A stretch of 64,000 nt of DNA, taken from positions 2,542,001 to 2,606,000 of the forward strand of contig NC_014165.1 of assembly GCF_000092645.1 (NCBI RefSeq), read 5' to 3'. The position numbers and the translations under genes were made by a program. The notes beneath the pieces were generated by a model. The model searched no databases. It was given only the letters and a program-made list of their open reading frames with translations, and had not been told where the DNA came from. Shown here in pieces: positions 8,867 to 17,631 of the stretch. The stretch is from Thermobispora bispora DSM 43833 (lineage in GTDB: Bacteria; Actinomycetota; Actinomycetes; Streptosporangiales; Streptosporangiaceae). Within the stretch, counting starts at the first letter, position 1. The number at the start of each line of letters is the position of its first letter.

Positions 8867-9103
8867 CTACGGCTGCTCGTCTCCCGATCCGTCGTCGGTC
8901 TGCTCCGTCGATCCCTGGTCGTCGGTCTGCTCGTCGGCGGTACCCACCTCATAGACGATGTAGCCCTGTCCCTTGCAGTGCTTACACTGCTCATCGACCA
9001 GCGCTGTGCCGATTCTGCCGTTATGCACTGCCGCCCGAGGAACAGCGGCTCGACCAGAGCCGAAGCAGGTTCGGCAGAGCATCGTTTCTTGCCTGATCGC
9101 CAC
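8867..9103 (-). CDS. Phage zinc-knuckle protein, DnaJ-like CxxCxGxG pair
   Basis: This 78-residue protein contains two DnaJ-type zinc half-sites, CRTCFGSG and CKHCKGQG, separated by a 21-residue loop, enough for one zinc centre. The C-terminus is a Q/D/E-rich low-complexity tail. Small proteins of this type are common in actinophages, where they are thought to be zinc-binding chaperone-like or DNA-binding factors; the role is not established. The GTG start overlaps the upstream stop by one base. Confidence 0.65.
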   Translation of the reverse strand: MAIRQETMLCRTCFGSGRAAVPRAAVHNGRIGTALVDEQCKHCKGQGYIVYEVGTADEQTDDQGSTEQTDDGSGDEQP

Positions 9104-9294
9104 TAGTTACTGTCTCCCGTTCCTCCGCAGCGCTTGCAGTCGACCCAGACCGTTTCCGTCACGATCTGGTCCTTCTTCTGGTCGGCCGTCTGATCTTTGG
9201 GGATTACCCGCTGTACCTGCGTCTTGATGCTGCCGCTACCTGAGCAGCCGGGGCAGGACTGCCGACCTCCGCTAGCGCCCTTCTTCCAGCCCAT
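9103..9294 (-). CDS. Phage zinc-knuckle protein, second CxxCxGxG type
   Basis: This 63-residue protein has CPGCSGSG near the N-terminus and CKRCGGTG at the C-terminus, again two DnaJ-type half-sites around a polar linker (QTADQKKDQIV). It is a divergent partner of the gene just downstream, with which it overlaps by one base. Two adjacent copies suggest duplication or a pair acting together. Function is unknown beyond likely zinc binding. Confidence 0.65.
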   Translation of the reverse strand: MGWKKGASGGRQSCPGCSGSGSIKTQVQRVIPKDQTADQKKDQIVTETVWVDCKRCGGTGDSN

Positions 9295-9327
9295 CTGATC
9301 CTCCCAGTATGCATCTCGGTTGGTGTG

Positions 9328-9567
9328 TTACCTGACTCGCTGCGCGATTTCGTCTTGGTGGGCGAGAGCCGACGACAGCGCTTCGCCCGTATGGCGTGCG
9401 ACGGTGGCGACCATTCCGGCCGAAATTTGGGCAAGAGTCGGTGGGACGTATCGCGTTGCCCACCACCTGACCGGGCCGTGAGGTCTGATCGTGATCCTCC
9501 ATGCGGGATGAGTCACCTCAAGCGCGTAGAGCTGCTGACACTCCCTGATCTGTTCGTCATCGATCAC
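9328..9567 (-). CDS. Small phage protein of unknown function
   Basis: This 79-residue protein has no family that I recognise. It contains a central WRITIRPHGPVRWWATRYVPP segment split by aromatic residues and a C-terminal helix (EALSSALAHQDEIAQRV). It overlaps the upstream gene by four bases (ATGA), so it belongs to the same leftward operon. A role in lysogeny or host takeover is possible but unsupported. Confidence 0.55.
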   Translation of the reverse strand: MIDDEQIRECQQLYALEVTHPAWRITIRPHGPVRWWATRYVPPTLAQISAGMVATVARHTGEALSSALAHQDEIAQRVR

Positions 9568-9890
9568 GAAGCGGCTCGCATGATCCTTCGGTGCCTACCC
9601 GTGGTGATCAGGCCGACCGTACGTCTCGTGAGCGCGCGCGTCTCGGCATCGCCCATCAGATCCTCAAGCTCTTCGGCCGTAGCGGCTTCGAGGATCAGGC
9701 TCTCGTGAGTCTGCATCGACGCGATGGCGTAGAACCGTCTCGACCACGTTCCGTAGAACACGGTCCAGTTCGACCACTGTTCGTCCATCCATCGGGCGTC
9801 GGCACGTGCCTGACGGTCCCATAACCGGCGTCGCCACTCGCGGTAGGCGGAACCGATACGGTGCTCTCCCCTGCTCCTACCGAAGATCAC
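9564..9890 (-). CDS. Small phage protein of unknown function
   Basis: This 108-residue, strongly basic protein is rich in Trp and Arg (EWRRRLWDRQARADARW, then YGTWSRRFYAI), followed by an acidic helix (EAATAEELEDLMGDAETRAL) and a basic end. It has no transmembrane segment or known motif. ATGA overlaps on both sides put it in the middle of a coupled operon. Confidence 0.55.
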   Translation of the reverse strand: MIFGRSRGEHRIGSAYREWRRRLWDRQARADARWMDEQWSNWTVFYGTWSRRFYAIASMQTHESLILEAATAEELEDLMGDAETRALTRRTVGLITTGRHRRIMRAAS

Positions 9891-10102
9891 CGGTTCACCT
9901 GCTCAGAGATCTCTTCCTGCTCCGAGATGACCTTGATGAGGCCGGCCATGTCGTCGGCATCGACCGTCCGGTATGCGCCTGCCTTCTCCGCATCTGTCGA
10001 GAACGGGCGCATCCGGGATGCCCAGAGCCGGTTTGCGTCACTGGTGAAAATCCGCCATCCGGGGATCGTGCTGACGCTGCGGTTGGCACTACTCTGTTCC
10101 AC
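9887..10102 (-). CDS. Small phage protein, first gene of leftward operon
   Basis: This 71-residue protein starts with an ATG at 10102 and ends in a helical acidic tail (DMAGLIKVISEQEEISEQV). A middle segment (PGWRIFTSDANRLWASRM) is aromatic and basic. No family is recognised. As the first gene of the block its promoter should lie in the 160 bases between it and the attachment site. Confidence 0.5.
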   Translation of the reverse strand: MEQSSANRSVSTIPGWRIFTSDANRLWASRMRPFSTDAEKAGAYRTVDADDMAGLIKVISEQEEISEQVNR

Positions 10103-10242
10103 GGGTCGGACCTCCGATGTCCGATCAAGGGTCTGTCCGGTCGTCGTCAGCGCCGGGCAGACCCGCCTATTACGTGCGGTGAGTCAATAACACCTCTGAG
10201 ATGCGTCGACAGTAAGGTCCGACCCTCCTATGGTGATCTCTT

Positions 10243-10275
10243 GGTTAGTCCTTTAGAGTTACCTACAGGCAGCGG
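10243..10275. other. Probable attR junction, prophage with host pirin gene
   Basis: Left of about 10262 the DNA is phage-like; from about 10265 the frame reads TGSGLQHIEQPPPELV, the centre of a pirin. Typical actinobacterial pirins continue upstream of this point with a stretch like QWMTAGSGLLHIE, so the cut falls within or just before the first Gly codon. The phage side contains an imperfect inverted repeat, GGTTAGTCC and AGAGTTACC (10243-10263, six of nine pairs), as expected for a serine-integrase arm. No tRNA and no long duplicated core are visible. The exact crossover cannot be set without attL. Confidence 0.65.
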
Positions 10276-10912
10276 GCTGCAGCACATCGAACAGCCGCCC
10301 CCGGAGCTCGTGGCCAAGGGCGGGCTCTTCCACGGCGTCCAGCTGTGGGTGAACCTGCCGCGGGCGCGCAAGTGGGTGCCGCCCCGGTACCAGGACATCC
10401 GCGGACGCGACCTCACGCTGGTCGCCAGCGACGACGGCTCCTCGCTCATCCGGATCATCGCCGGCTCGCTCGCCGGGCACGAGGGCCCCGGCGTCACCTA
10501 CACCCCGATCACCTACCTGCACGCCACGGTCGCGCCCGGCGCGCGGCTCGCCCTCCCCTGGCCCGGCGGCTTCAGCGCCATGGTGTACGTGCTCGGCGGC
10601 GACGGGCACGTGGGCCCCGGCGGCCGGCCGTTGCACGAGGGCCAGCTCGCCGTGTACGGCATGGCCGGCGACGCGCTCTGCCTGCGGGCGGCCGATCGGC
10701 AGCCGCTCGCCGCCCGGGGCGGCTGGGAGGTCCTCGTGCTCGGCGGCCTGCCGATCCGCGAGCCGATCGCCCGGTACGGCCCGTTCGTGATGAACACCCG
10801 TGAGGAGATCATCCAGGCGTTCGAGGACTACCAGGCGGGGCGCATGGGGATCATCCCCCCGGAGCGCCTGCCGCACCGCACCGCGGCCGATGATCGGCTG
10901 CCGGACGGATGA
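10265..10912 (+). pseudogene. Pirin-family protein, 5' part removed by prophage
   Basis: About 215 residues of a pirin remain: the end of the first cupin (GLFHGVQLWVNLP, then PPRYQDIRG) and the C-terminal cupin, ending NTREEIIQAFEDYQAGRMG as in family members. The N-terminal metal-binding half, with the PHPHRGFETVTY-type motif, is missing and should lie at the far end of the prophage. The frame stays open into phage DNA, so an aberrant fusion could be made, but no ribosome binding site marks one. Pirins are metal-binding cupins with quercetinase or regulatory roles. Confidence 0.85.
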
Positions 10913-11279
10913 TCTGCTCTCTCTCCCCGGCAGCGGCAACCTCGACGAAGAAGTGGACCACCTGATGCGGATCAACGGGGGCGAACCAGGCAAACATCAC
11001 CCGTTCGCGGCGACGGTCGAGCGCATCTTCTCCGAGGCGTGGTCGCTGAACTCGCTCACCGGCCGGGACCGCCGCCTGCTGCTCATCGGCGCGCTGGCGG
11101 GCCTCGGCGTCGACGACATGCTCACGCGCCACCTCGACGCCGCCCTGCGGACCGGTGATCTCAACCCGGGTGAGCTGAGGGACGCCGTGGCCTTCCTCGT
11201 CCCGTACCTCGGCCTGGCCCGTGCGGCGAAGCTCCACGCCCTGGTGGAGGAGCTGATCGACCGGTGCGGGGAGACCTAG
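10890..11279 (+). CDS. Carboxymuconolactone decarboxylase-like protein
   Basis: The C-terminal 70 residues (LLIGALAGLGVDDMLTRHLD, then LRDAVAFLVPYLGLARAAKL) fit the CMD/AhpD helical fold: an ALA-type helix, a short turn, then a conserved amphipathic helix. The Cys-x2-Cys pair of AhpD is absent, so it is not a peroxidase of that kind. Start choice is uncertain: ATG 10890 (129 residues), GTG 10953 or ATG 10965 (104 residues). It follows pirin with a possible overlap, and pairing with pirin suggests they were co-transcribed before the prophage inserted. Confidence 0.6.
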   Translation: MIGCRTDDLLSLPGSGNLDEEVDHLMRINGGEPGKHHPFAATVERIFSEAWSLNSLTGRDRRLLLIGALAGLGVDDMLTRHLDAALRTGDLNPGELRDAVAFLVPYLGLARAAKLHALVEELIDRCGET

Positions 11280-11323
11280 GGCCCTGATCGCCCGGAGCCG
11301 GGGAGGCCCGGTACCCTGCCGTC

Positions 11324-12076
11324 ATGCCCATCGCTTTGATCACCGGCGCGACCGCCGGAATCGGCGCGGAGTTCGCGCGCCGCGCCGCCGCCGACGGGTT
11401 CTCCCTCGTGCTCGTCGCCCGCGACGCCGAACGGCTCGCCTCGACCGCGGAGGCGCTGCGGCGGCGCTACGGCGTGACGGCCGAGACCCTCCCGGCCGAC
11501 CTCGCCACGGAGGAGGGGATCGCGGCGGTCGAGGAACGGCTGGGCCGCGGGGTGGACCTCCTCGTCAACAACGCCGGGTTCGGGCTGCGCGCCGGATTCC
11601 TCGACGCCCCGGTCGCGGACGAGCTGCGGATGCTCCGCGTCCACTGTGAGGCGGTGCTGCGGCTGACCAGGGCGGCCCTGCCGTACATGGTCGGCAAGGG
11701 CCGGGGCGCGGTGATCAACGTCTCCTCGGTCGCCGCCTTCTTCCCCCGCGGGACCTACAGCGCGTCCAAGGCGTGGGTAGTGAGCTTCAGCGAGGCGGCC
11801 GCCGCCGAGGTCGCCGGCTCGGGGGTGCGGGTGATGGCGCTCTGCCCGGGTTTCGTGCGGACCGAGTTCCACCAGCGCGCGGGCATGAACGTCTCCGCGA
11901 TCCCGTCCTTCCTGTGGCTGAACGCCGAGCGCGTGGTCGACGAGGCGATGCGCGATCTGGCGCTGGGCCGGTGGGTGAGCGTCCCCACCCTGCGGTACAA
12001 GGCGATCGTCGCCGTCGGGAGGTTCCTGCCGCGCCGGCTGATCTCGCGGGTGTCCGTCCGCCTCGGCCGCCGGTGA
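11324..12076 (+). CDS. Short-chain dehydrogenase/reductase
   Basis: This 250-residue classical SDR has the cofactor-binding TGATAGIG at residues 5-12, NNAG near residue 81, catalytic Ser in INVSSVAA and YSASK near residue 145. ARDAERL after strand 2 suggests NADP preference. The C-terminal RVVDEAMRDLALGRWVSVP resembles the DltE/YqjQ-type group of lipid- or sterol-related SDRs. The substrate cannot be read from sequence. The gene is followed by a 135-base gap and then by cell-envelope glycosyltransferase genes. Confidence 0.85.
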   Translation: MPIALITGATAGIGAEFARRAAADGFSLVLVARDAERLASTAEALRRRYGVTAETLPADLATEEGIAAVEERLGRGVDLLVNNAGFGLRAGFLDAPVADELRMLRVHCEAVLRLTRAALPYMVGKGRGAVINVSSVAAFFPRGTYSASKAWVVSFSEAAAAEVAGSGVRVMALCPGFVRTEFHQRAGMNVSAIPSFLWLNAERVVDEAMRDLALGRWVSVPTLRYKAIVAVGRFLPRRLISRVSVRLGRR

Positions 12077-12211
12077 GGCCGGGCGGGAAGGGCAAGCGGC
12101 GGTAGCGATCGGGTAGTGATCGGGGAAACTCTCGCCCGTACCTCGATCAGCGGACCCCGCCCGGGTCAGGGGCTGGGTTAGCTTCTCCCACATGATCAGG
12201 GAGAAGCCCGG

Positions 12212-13387
12212 ATGAAGCCCGACGGCCGGATCCGCGTCATGGAGATCATGGCGCGGATGAACGTCTGCGGTGCGGCGACCCAGGTCACCGGGGTGTGCGA
12301 ACGCCTCAACCCCGAGGAGTTCGACCACCGGCTGTACACCGGCCACGTCGACGGTGGCGAGGGCGACCACCTGCGGCTCCGCGGATCGGCCGTTCAGGTC
12401 CACCGGGTGGCCGGGCTCGGCCGGTCGATCCGGCCCCTCGGCGACCACCGGGCGCTCGTCGGGCTCGCCAGGGCCATGCGCGAGTTCCGGCCCCACATCA
12501 TCCACACCCGCTCCCCCAAGGACGGCGCGCTGGCGCGGCTCGCCGCCCGCCTCTCCGGGGTCTCCGCCGCCCGGATCCACGCCTTCCACGCGCCGTACCC
12601 GCACGGTCATCTGCCGTGGGTGAAGCGCCGGCTCCGCCTGCGCGCCGAGCGGTACGCCGCGTCCGGCGCCGACCGGCTGGTGACCGTGGGCGCCACGCTC
12701 CGGGACGAGCTGCTCCGCGCCGGGGTCGGCCGCCCCGAGCAGTACGTGGTGATCCCGCCGGGCGTCGAGCTCGGCCCGATGCCGGACCGCCGGGAGGCGC
12801 GGCGCTCCCTCAGCCTGCCGGGGGACGCGCCGGTCGTGGCGTACGTCGGCAGGCTCAGCCGGGCGAAGCGGCCGGACCGGTTCGCCGAGGTGGCCCGGCG
12901 CGTGCTGGACCGGGTGCCGGGCTGCCGGTTCCTGATCTGCGGGGGCGGGGAGCTGAGGGCCGAGTTCGAGCGGGCGATCCGCCCGATGTGGGACTCCTTC
13001 CGGCTGCTCGGCTGGCGCCGGGACGTGGAGACCGTGTACGCGGCGGCCGACGTGGTGCTGCTCACCTCCGACTGCGAGAGCTCGCCGCTCGCCCTGATCG
13101 AGGCGGGCATGGCCGGGGTCCCGGTGGTCTCCACCGCGGTCGGCGGGGTGGCCGAGGTGGTGCAGGACCGGCGTACCGGGCTGCTCGGCGGCCCCGACGC
13201 CGCGGAGCTGGCCGGGCACACGGTCCGCCTGCTCACCGACCCGGGCCTCGCCCGGCGGATGGGCGAGGCGGCGCGCCAGTGGACCACCCGCGCGTTCGCC
13301 GTCGACCGGCTGGTCGCCGACACCGAGGCCCTCTACCGCTCGCTCAGCGGCGCCGTCCGTCCCCGGCGGGGGGTGGGCATCCGATGA
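12212..13387 (+). CDS. GT-B glycosyltransferase, family 4
   Basis: This 391-residue retaining glycosyltransferase has an N-terminal acceptor domain (MARMNVCGAATQV, with the usual sugar-enzyme Gly-rich loop) and a C-terminal donor domain with AYVGRLSRAKRPDRF, CGGGELRAEFE and the E-x7-E motif in ESSPLALIEAGMAGVPVV. It probably transfers a nucleotide-activated sugar to a lipid or polysaccharide. The next gene overlaps it by four bases (ATGA) and is a polyprenyl-phosphate-transferase-like membrane protein, so both may make one envelope glycan. GAGAAGC precedes the ATG. Confidence 0.85.
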   Translation: MKPDGRIRVMEIMARMNVCGAATQVTGVCERLNPEEFDHRLYTGHVDGGEGDHLRLRGSAVQVHRVAGLGRSIRPLGDHRALVGLARAMREFRPHIIHTRSPKDGALARLAARLSGVSAARIHAFHAPYPHGHLPWVKRRLRLRAERYAASGADRLVTVGATLRDELLRAGVGRPEQYVVIPPGVELGPMPDRREARRSLSLPGDAPVVAYVGRLSRAKRPDRFAEVARRVLDRVPGCRFLICGGGELRAEFERAIRPMWDSFRLLGWRRDVETVYAAADVVLLTSDCESSPLALIEAGMAGVPVVSTAVGGVAEVVQDRRTGLLGGPDAAELAGHTVRLLTDPGLARRMGEAARQWTTRAFAVDRLVADTEALYRSLSGAVRPRRGVGIR

Positions 13388-14286
13388 CCGTGATCGTGGC
13401 GGCCGCGGCCGGGCTGCTGCTCGCCGCCGCGGCCCGGCGCCCGCCCCGGCACCTGGGGGCGTCCCTGTCCGGGCTCGCGCTCGTCCCCGCCGCGGTGGCC
13501 CCGGCGGCCGTGCTCGGCGATCCCGACCACCGCGCGGTCGGCGTCCTGCTCGCGGCGACGGCGGTGGCGGTGCTCGGCCTGATCGACGATCTCGCCCTGA
13601 TCCCCGCGCCGGCCCGGCTGATCGTGGAGTCGGTGGCGGCCGGCGGGGTCGTGCTCTGCGGTGTTCAGGTCACGTTCACCGGCGGGCCGGCCGACGGCCC
13701 GATCACGGTGATGTGGCTGGTGGCGGTGGCCAACGCCTTCGGGCTGCTCGACCGGGAGCGCGGGGTCGCCCCGGCGGTGACCGCGGTGGGCGCGGGCTGC
13801 CTCGCCGGGGTCGCGCTGGTGCGCGCGGAGCCCGCGCAGGCGGTGCTGCTCGCCGCGCTCGCGGGCGCCGCGCTCGCGTTCCTGCGCCCGGGCCGGATGG
13901 GCCGGTCGGGCGCGCGGTTCGCCGGGTTCGCCATGGCCTGCGGCGCCATCGTGCCGACCGCCGGGCGGAGCGCCGATGTGATCGCCGCCGGGATGCTCCT
14001 CCCCGCCGCCGTGGCCCTGGTGAGCGTGGCCGGGCGCGCCGCGCACCGGCTCCGCCGTGCCGGCCTGGTCCCCGGGGCGGTGACCGCGGTGCACGCCGGG
14101 GCCGCGGCGGTGGCCGGTGCGGCCGGGCTGGCGGTCGCCGCCGAGGTGGTGCCCGCGTGGCCGGTGGCGGCCGCCGCGGCCGCGGCCTCCGCAGTGCTCA
14201 GCGGCGTGCTGCGCGGGCCGCTGCGCCCACGGCCGGCCCGGGTGCCGGTCCCCGCCGTGGTGCGGGCCACGGCCCGGCGGGCCTGA
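13384..14286 (+). CDS. Degenerate MraY/WecA-like membrane protein
   Basis: This 300-residue protein has about nine hydrophobic segments and the layout of polyprenyl-phosphate sugar-1-phosphate transferases. LGLIDDL at residues 65-70 keeps the double Asp that binds magnesium. The second motif reads NAFGLLDRERG (from residue 117), where active members read NAFNLLDGxDG, so a key Asp and Gly are lost. The HLHHRL-type loop is reduced to AHRLRRAGL. It may be inactive, have a changed substrate, or serve as a partner for the overlapping glycosyltransferase upstream. Confidence 0.65.
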   Translation: MTVIVAAAAGLLLAAAARRPPRHLGASLSGLALVPAAVAPAAVLGDPDHRAVGVLLAATAVAVLGLIDDLALIPAPARLIVESVAAGGVVLCGVQVTFTGGPADGPITVMWLVAVANAFGLLDRERGVAPAVTAVGAGCLAGVALVRAEPAQAVLLAALAGAALAFLRPGRMGRSGARFAGFAMACGAIVPTAGRSADVIAAGMLLPAAVALVSVAGRAAHRLRRAGLVPGAVTAVHAGAAAVAGAAGLAVAAEVVPAWPVAAAAAAASAVLSGVLRGPLRPRPARVPVPAVVRATARRA

Positions 14287-14340
14287 GCCTCAGGGGCGGC
14301 GGCCGGCGGGCGGCCCGCCGGCCGTGCCGCGGCCCCTGGC

Positions 14341-14342
<2 letters not shown>
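14286..14342. terminator. Convergent hairpin terminator
   Basis: A long GC-rich inverted repeat (CAGGGGC at 14291 with GCCCCTG ending 14338, and an inner GGCCGGCGGGC with GCCCGCCGGCC) fills the space between the convergent membrane-protein and msiK genes and touches both stop codons. There is no T run, which is usual for high-GC actinobacteria. Confidence 0.7.
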
Positions 14343-15558
<1,216 letters not shown>

Positions 15559-15582
15559 CTCTGTCCTTGTCTACGGGTCTTC

Positions 15583-15596
15583 TGGATACGTTTTCA
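15583..15596. promoter_or_regulatory. LacI-type operator candidate, msiK side
   Basis: TGGATACGTTTTCA is an imperfect palindrome around a central CG, as LacI/GalR regulators prefer, and lies 25 bases upstream of msiK. It matches the cre-like pattern TGNAANCGNWNNCA except at one position and is a near copy of the site at 15658. No experimental support is available. Confidence 0.5.
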
Positions 15597-15653
15597 CAAA
15601 ATTCACGTCCTGTCCTCATATGTCAAGCTCATCCAAATAGAATCCCTGGAATT

Positions 15654-16673
15654 ATGGTGGAATCGTTTCCAGGAGCCCGGTCGCGGCGTACGACGATCAA
15701 GGACGTGGCGGAGGCCGCGGGCGTCGGGGTGGCGACGGTCTCCCGGGTGTTCTCGGGCGGGCCGGTCAGCGACGAGACCCGCGAGAAGGTGCTCGCCGCG
15801 GCAGCGCGGCTCGACTACCGCCCGAGCGCGCTCGGCCGCAACCTGCGGCAACGGCGGAGGGGCGGGATCGGGCTCCTCGTCCCGGACATCACCGACGGCT
15901 TCTACGCCGGGCTCGCCGACGGCGTGCTCGCCTGCGCCCGCTCGTACGGCGAGCCGGTCACCGTCGGGGTCACCGGGGACGACCCCGAGCAGGAGGCCGA
16001 GATGATCGGCACGATGATCGAGCAGAGCATGGACCGCATCGTCGCGGTGCCCACGGGCGACGCGGAGATGTGGGCCCCCGCGCTCCGCGCCGGGCTGGAG
16101 GTGATCTTCGCCGAGCGCCGGGTGCGGCCGGACGTGCCCGGGGTGCTCACCGACGACGCCTCCGGGGTCCGCACCGCGCTGGAGTACCTCACCGGCCTCG
16201 GCCACCGGCGGATCGCCTTCCTCGCGCAGCGGGGGCAGTCCCGCCGGGTGGCCGCCTTCACCGACGCGCTCACCGCGCTCGGCATCCAGGCCGACCCCGA
16301 GCTCATCGTGCACGCCCGCGCCTCCCGGGACTCGGCCTACGCGGTCGCGGCCGGCCTGCTGCAGAGCCGTACCGACCTCACGGCGATCATCGCCGGGAGC
16401 AACCTGCTCGGCGAGGCGGTCGTGCTCGCCGCGCGGGAGCTCGCGGTCCGGATCCCGAGAGACCTGTCGCTGATCATGTTCGACGACGTGCCCTGGGCCG
16501 AGCTGTGCTCGCCGCCGCTCACCGTGATCGCCCGGCCCGCCCAGGACGTCGGGTACCGGGCGGCCGAGCTCGCGCTCCGGCAGGGCCGCCGGCCCAAGAC
16601 GGTCACGCTCCCGGCCGGGCTGATCGTGCGGGCGAGCTGCGGACCGCGGCGCGCGGCCGGGTACTGGCGCTGA
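15654..16673 (+). CDS. LacI-family transcriptional regulator
   Basis: This 339-residue regulator has an N-terminal HTH (TTIKDVAEAAGVGVATVSRV, residues about 12-31), the hinge helix YRPSALGRNLR and a periplasmic-binding-protein-like sensor domain. The ATG at 15654 is chosen because the HTH then lies at the usual distance; an upstream ATG at 15567 would add an atypical leader. It is divergent from msiK, so it probably controls sugar-import energy supply in response to a sugar. The effector is unknown. A palindrome like its likely operator overlaps codons 2-6. Confidence 0.85.
   Translation: MVESFPGARSRRTTIKDVAEAAGVGVATVSRVFSGGPVSDETREKVLAAAARLDYRPSALGRNLRQRRRGGIGLLVPDITDGFYAGLADGVLACARSYGEPVTVGVTGDDPEQEAEMIGTMIEQSMDRIVAVPTGDAEMWAPALRAGLEVIFAERRVRPDVPGVLTDDASGVRTALEYLTGLGHRRIAFLAQRGQSRRVAAFTDALTALGIQADPELIVHARASRDSAYAVAAGLLQSRTDLTAIIAGSNLLGEAVVLAARELAVRIPRDLSLIMFDDVPWAELCSPPLTVIARPAQDVGYRAAELALRQGRRPKTVTLPAGLIVRASCGPRRAAGYWR
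15658..15671. promoter_or_regulatory. LacI-type operator candidate, regulator side
   Basis: TGGAATCGTTTCCA is a palindrome with six of seven matched positions and a central CG. It fits the cre-like pattern TGNAANCGNWNNCA exactly and lies just inside the 5' coding end of the LacI gene. With the site at 15583 it could let the regulator loop DNA and repress both itself and msiK. Confidence 0.55.
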
Positions 16674-16694
16674 CCCCGCGGACGCCGCGGGTCA
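16671..16694 (+). terminator. Hairpin terminator after the LacI gene
   Basis: TGACCCCGCGG, ACG, CCGCGGGTCA forms a ten-pair stem with one bulged C, beginning at the stop codon itself. There is no T run. Confidence 0.5.
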
Positions 16695-16939
16695 CCCCAG
16701 CCCCAGGCGGCCACCACGCGGGATCAGGGCGCGGGCAAAGAATCGGCGGGCCCATGTCGCCGATGGCCCGAGTGCGGCGGTCCGTCGTATTTCAATCCGG
16801 TCCATGAGGACTCGTCGCGGTGCCCGCCGGAGCAAGGGTCCGGCGAAGGGCGAGCGGACGGCCGCGCTCACCGGGCGCGGACCGATGGCGGGCGCGGGCA
16901 TGCCCGCCTTCCGCACGCGACCCGGCGACAAGGACCGAC

Positions 16940-17434
16940 TTGGACGGTAACCGACGTAGCAACGGCAACCGGAACGTGCTTCGCGGCACGGCAACGATGA
17001 TCGCTTCCACGGTGCTCGGCGGGTGGTGCGCTCTCCCCGCGTGGGCGGGCGAGCCCGACCCCAAGCCGGCCCACGTGCGGGTGTGGCGGACCCGGGCCAC
17101 GGCCGGCCCGGAGCAGAAGGCCCCGCTGAAGACCCGCTTGAAGGCGTACGCCTTCCGCCTGCTCACCCGGTACGCCTGGCGTGGCGGGGAGCAGTTCCGC
17201 TGCCTGGACAGCCTGTGGACCCGGGAGAGCAACTGGAACCACCGGGCCAAGAACCCCACCTCGGGCGCGTACGGGATCCCCCAGGCGCTGCCCGCCGGGA
17301 AGATGCGGAGCGCCGGCCCGGACTGGCGGTCGAACCCGCGGACGCAGATCCGCTGGGGGCTGCGCTACATCAAGGAGCGGTACGGCACGCCGTGCGCGGC
17401 GTGGGACCACTTCCGCGCGCACAACTGGTACTGA
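16940..17434 (+). CDS. Secreted transglycosylase-like protein
   Basis: The TTG at 16940 is chosen because AAGGA lies six bases upstream and it gives a classic secretion signal: basic N-region (NRRSNGNRNVLRG), hydrophobic core (IASTVLGGWCALPAWA) and an A-x-A cleavage site. The mature domain (LWTRESNWNHRAKN, then SGAYGIPQALP and WGLRYIKERYGTPCAAW) is the lysozyme-like/aggregation-promoting C-terminal domain of actinobacterial cell-wall enzymes, with the Glu of RESNW as probable catalytic acid. It most likely remodels peptidoglycan. A ydaO-type riboswitch was looked for upstream and not recognised. Confidence 0.75.
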   Translation: MDGNRRSNGNRNVLRGTATMIASTVLGGWCALPAWAGEPDPKPAHVRVWRTRATAGPEQKAPLKTRLKAYAFRLLTRYAWRGGEQFRCLDSLWTRESNWNHRAKNPTSGAYGIPQALPAGKMRSAGPDWRSNPRTQIRWGLRYIKERYGTPCAAWDHFRAHNWY

Positions 17435-17631
17435 GCGCGCACCCCGCGTACTGAGCACGCGCCCCGGACCGGGGTGGCGGGCCCGCCCGATGGTGACGAG
17501 AACGCGTCCGGCCGGACCGGTCATGAGCCGGGCCATCGTCAGGCGCCGATGCGGGGAAGGCGGCCGCGGCAGCCGGTGGCCGTGTCCGGCCGGGCGATCG
17601 CCCGCGCGGGCGCTCCGGGCGCGGTCCCGGA

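Larger units (their letters stand above)
1..10267. mobile_element. Prophage right arm (tail, lysis and accessory genes)
   Basis: A run of tail genes on the plus strand, an endolysin and a leftward block of small genes are packed with short spacings and good Shine-Dalgarno sequences. The DNA is visibly less GC-rich than everything after about 10270. The right boundary is set by a host pirin reading frame that begins abruptly in mid-domain at about 10265. Head, portal and integrase genes are not in the window, so the element must extend to the left. Whether it is inducible cannot be judged; one tail paralogue is frameshifted, which may mean decay. Confidence 0.9.

Noticed and set aside
11276-13219. 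A 647-residue leftward frame opposite the SDR and glycosyltransferase
   Set aside because: The composition is that of an antisense shadow, and both plus-strand genes have clear motifs.
16700-16939. ydaO-type (cyclic di-AMP) riboswitch before the transglycosylase-like gene
   Set aside because: Such genes often have one in actinobacteria, but I could not find its conserved core here.
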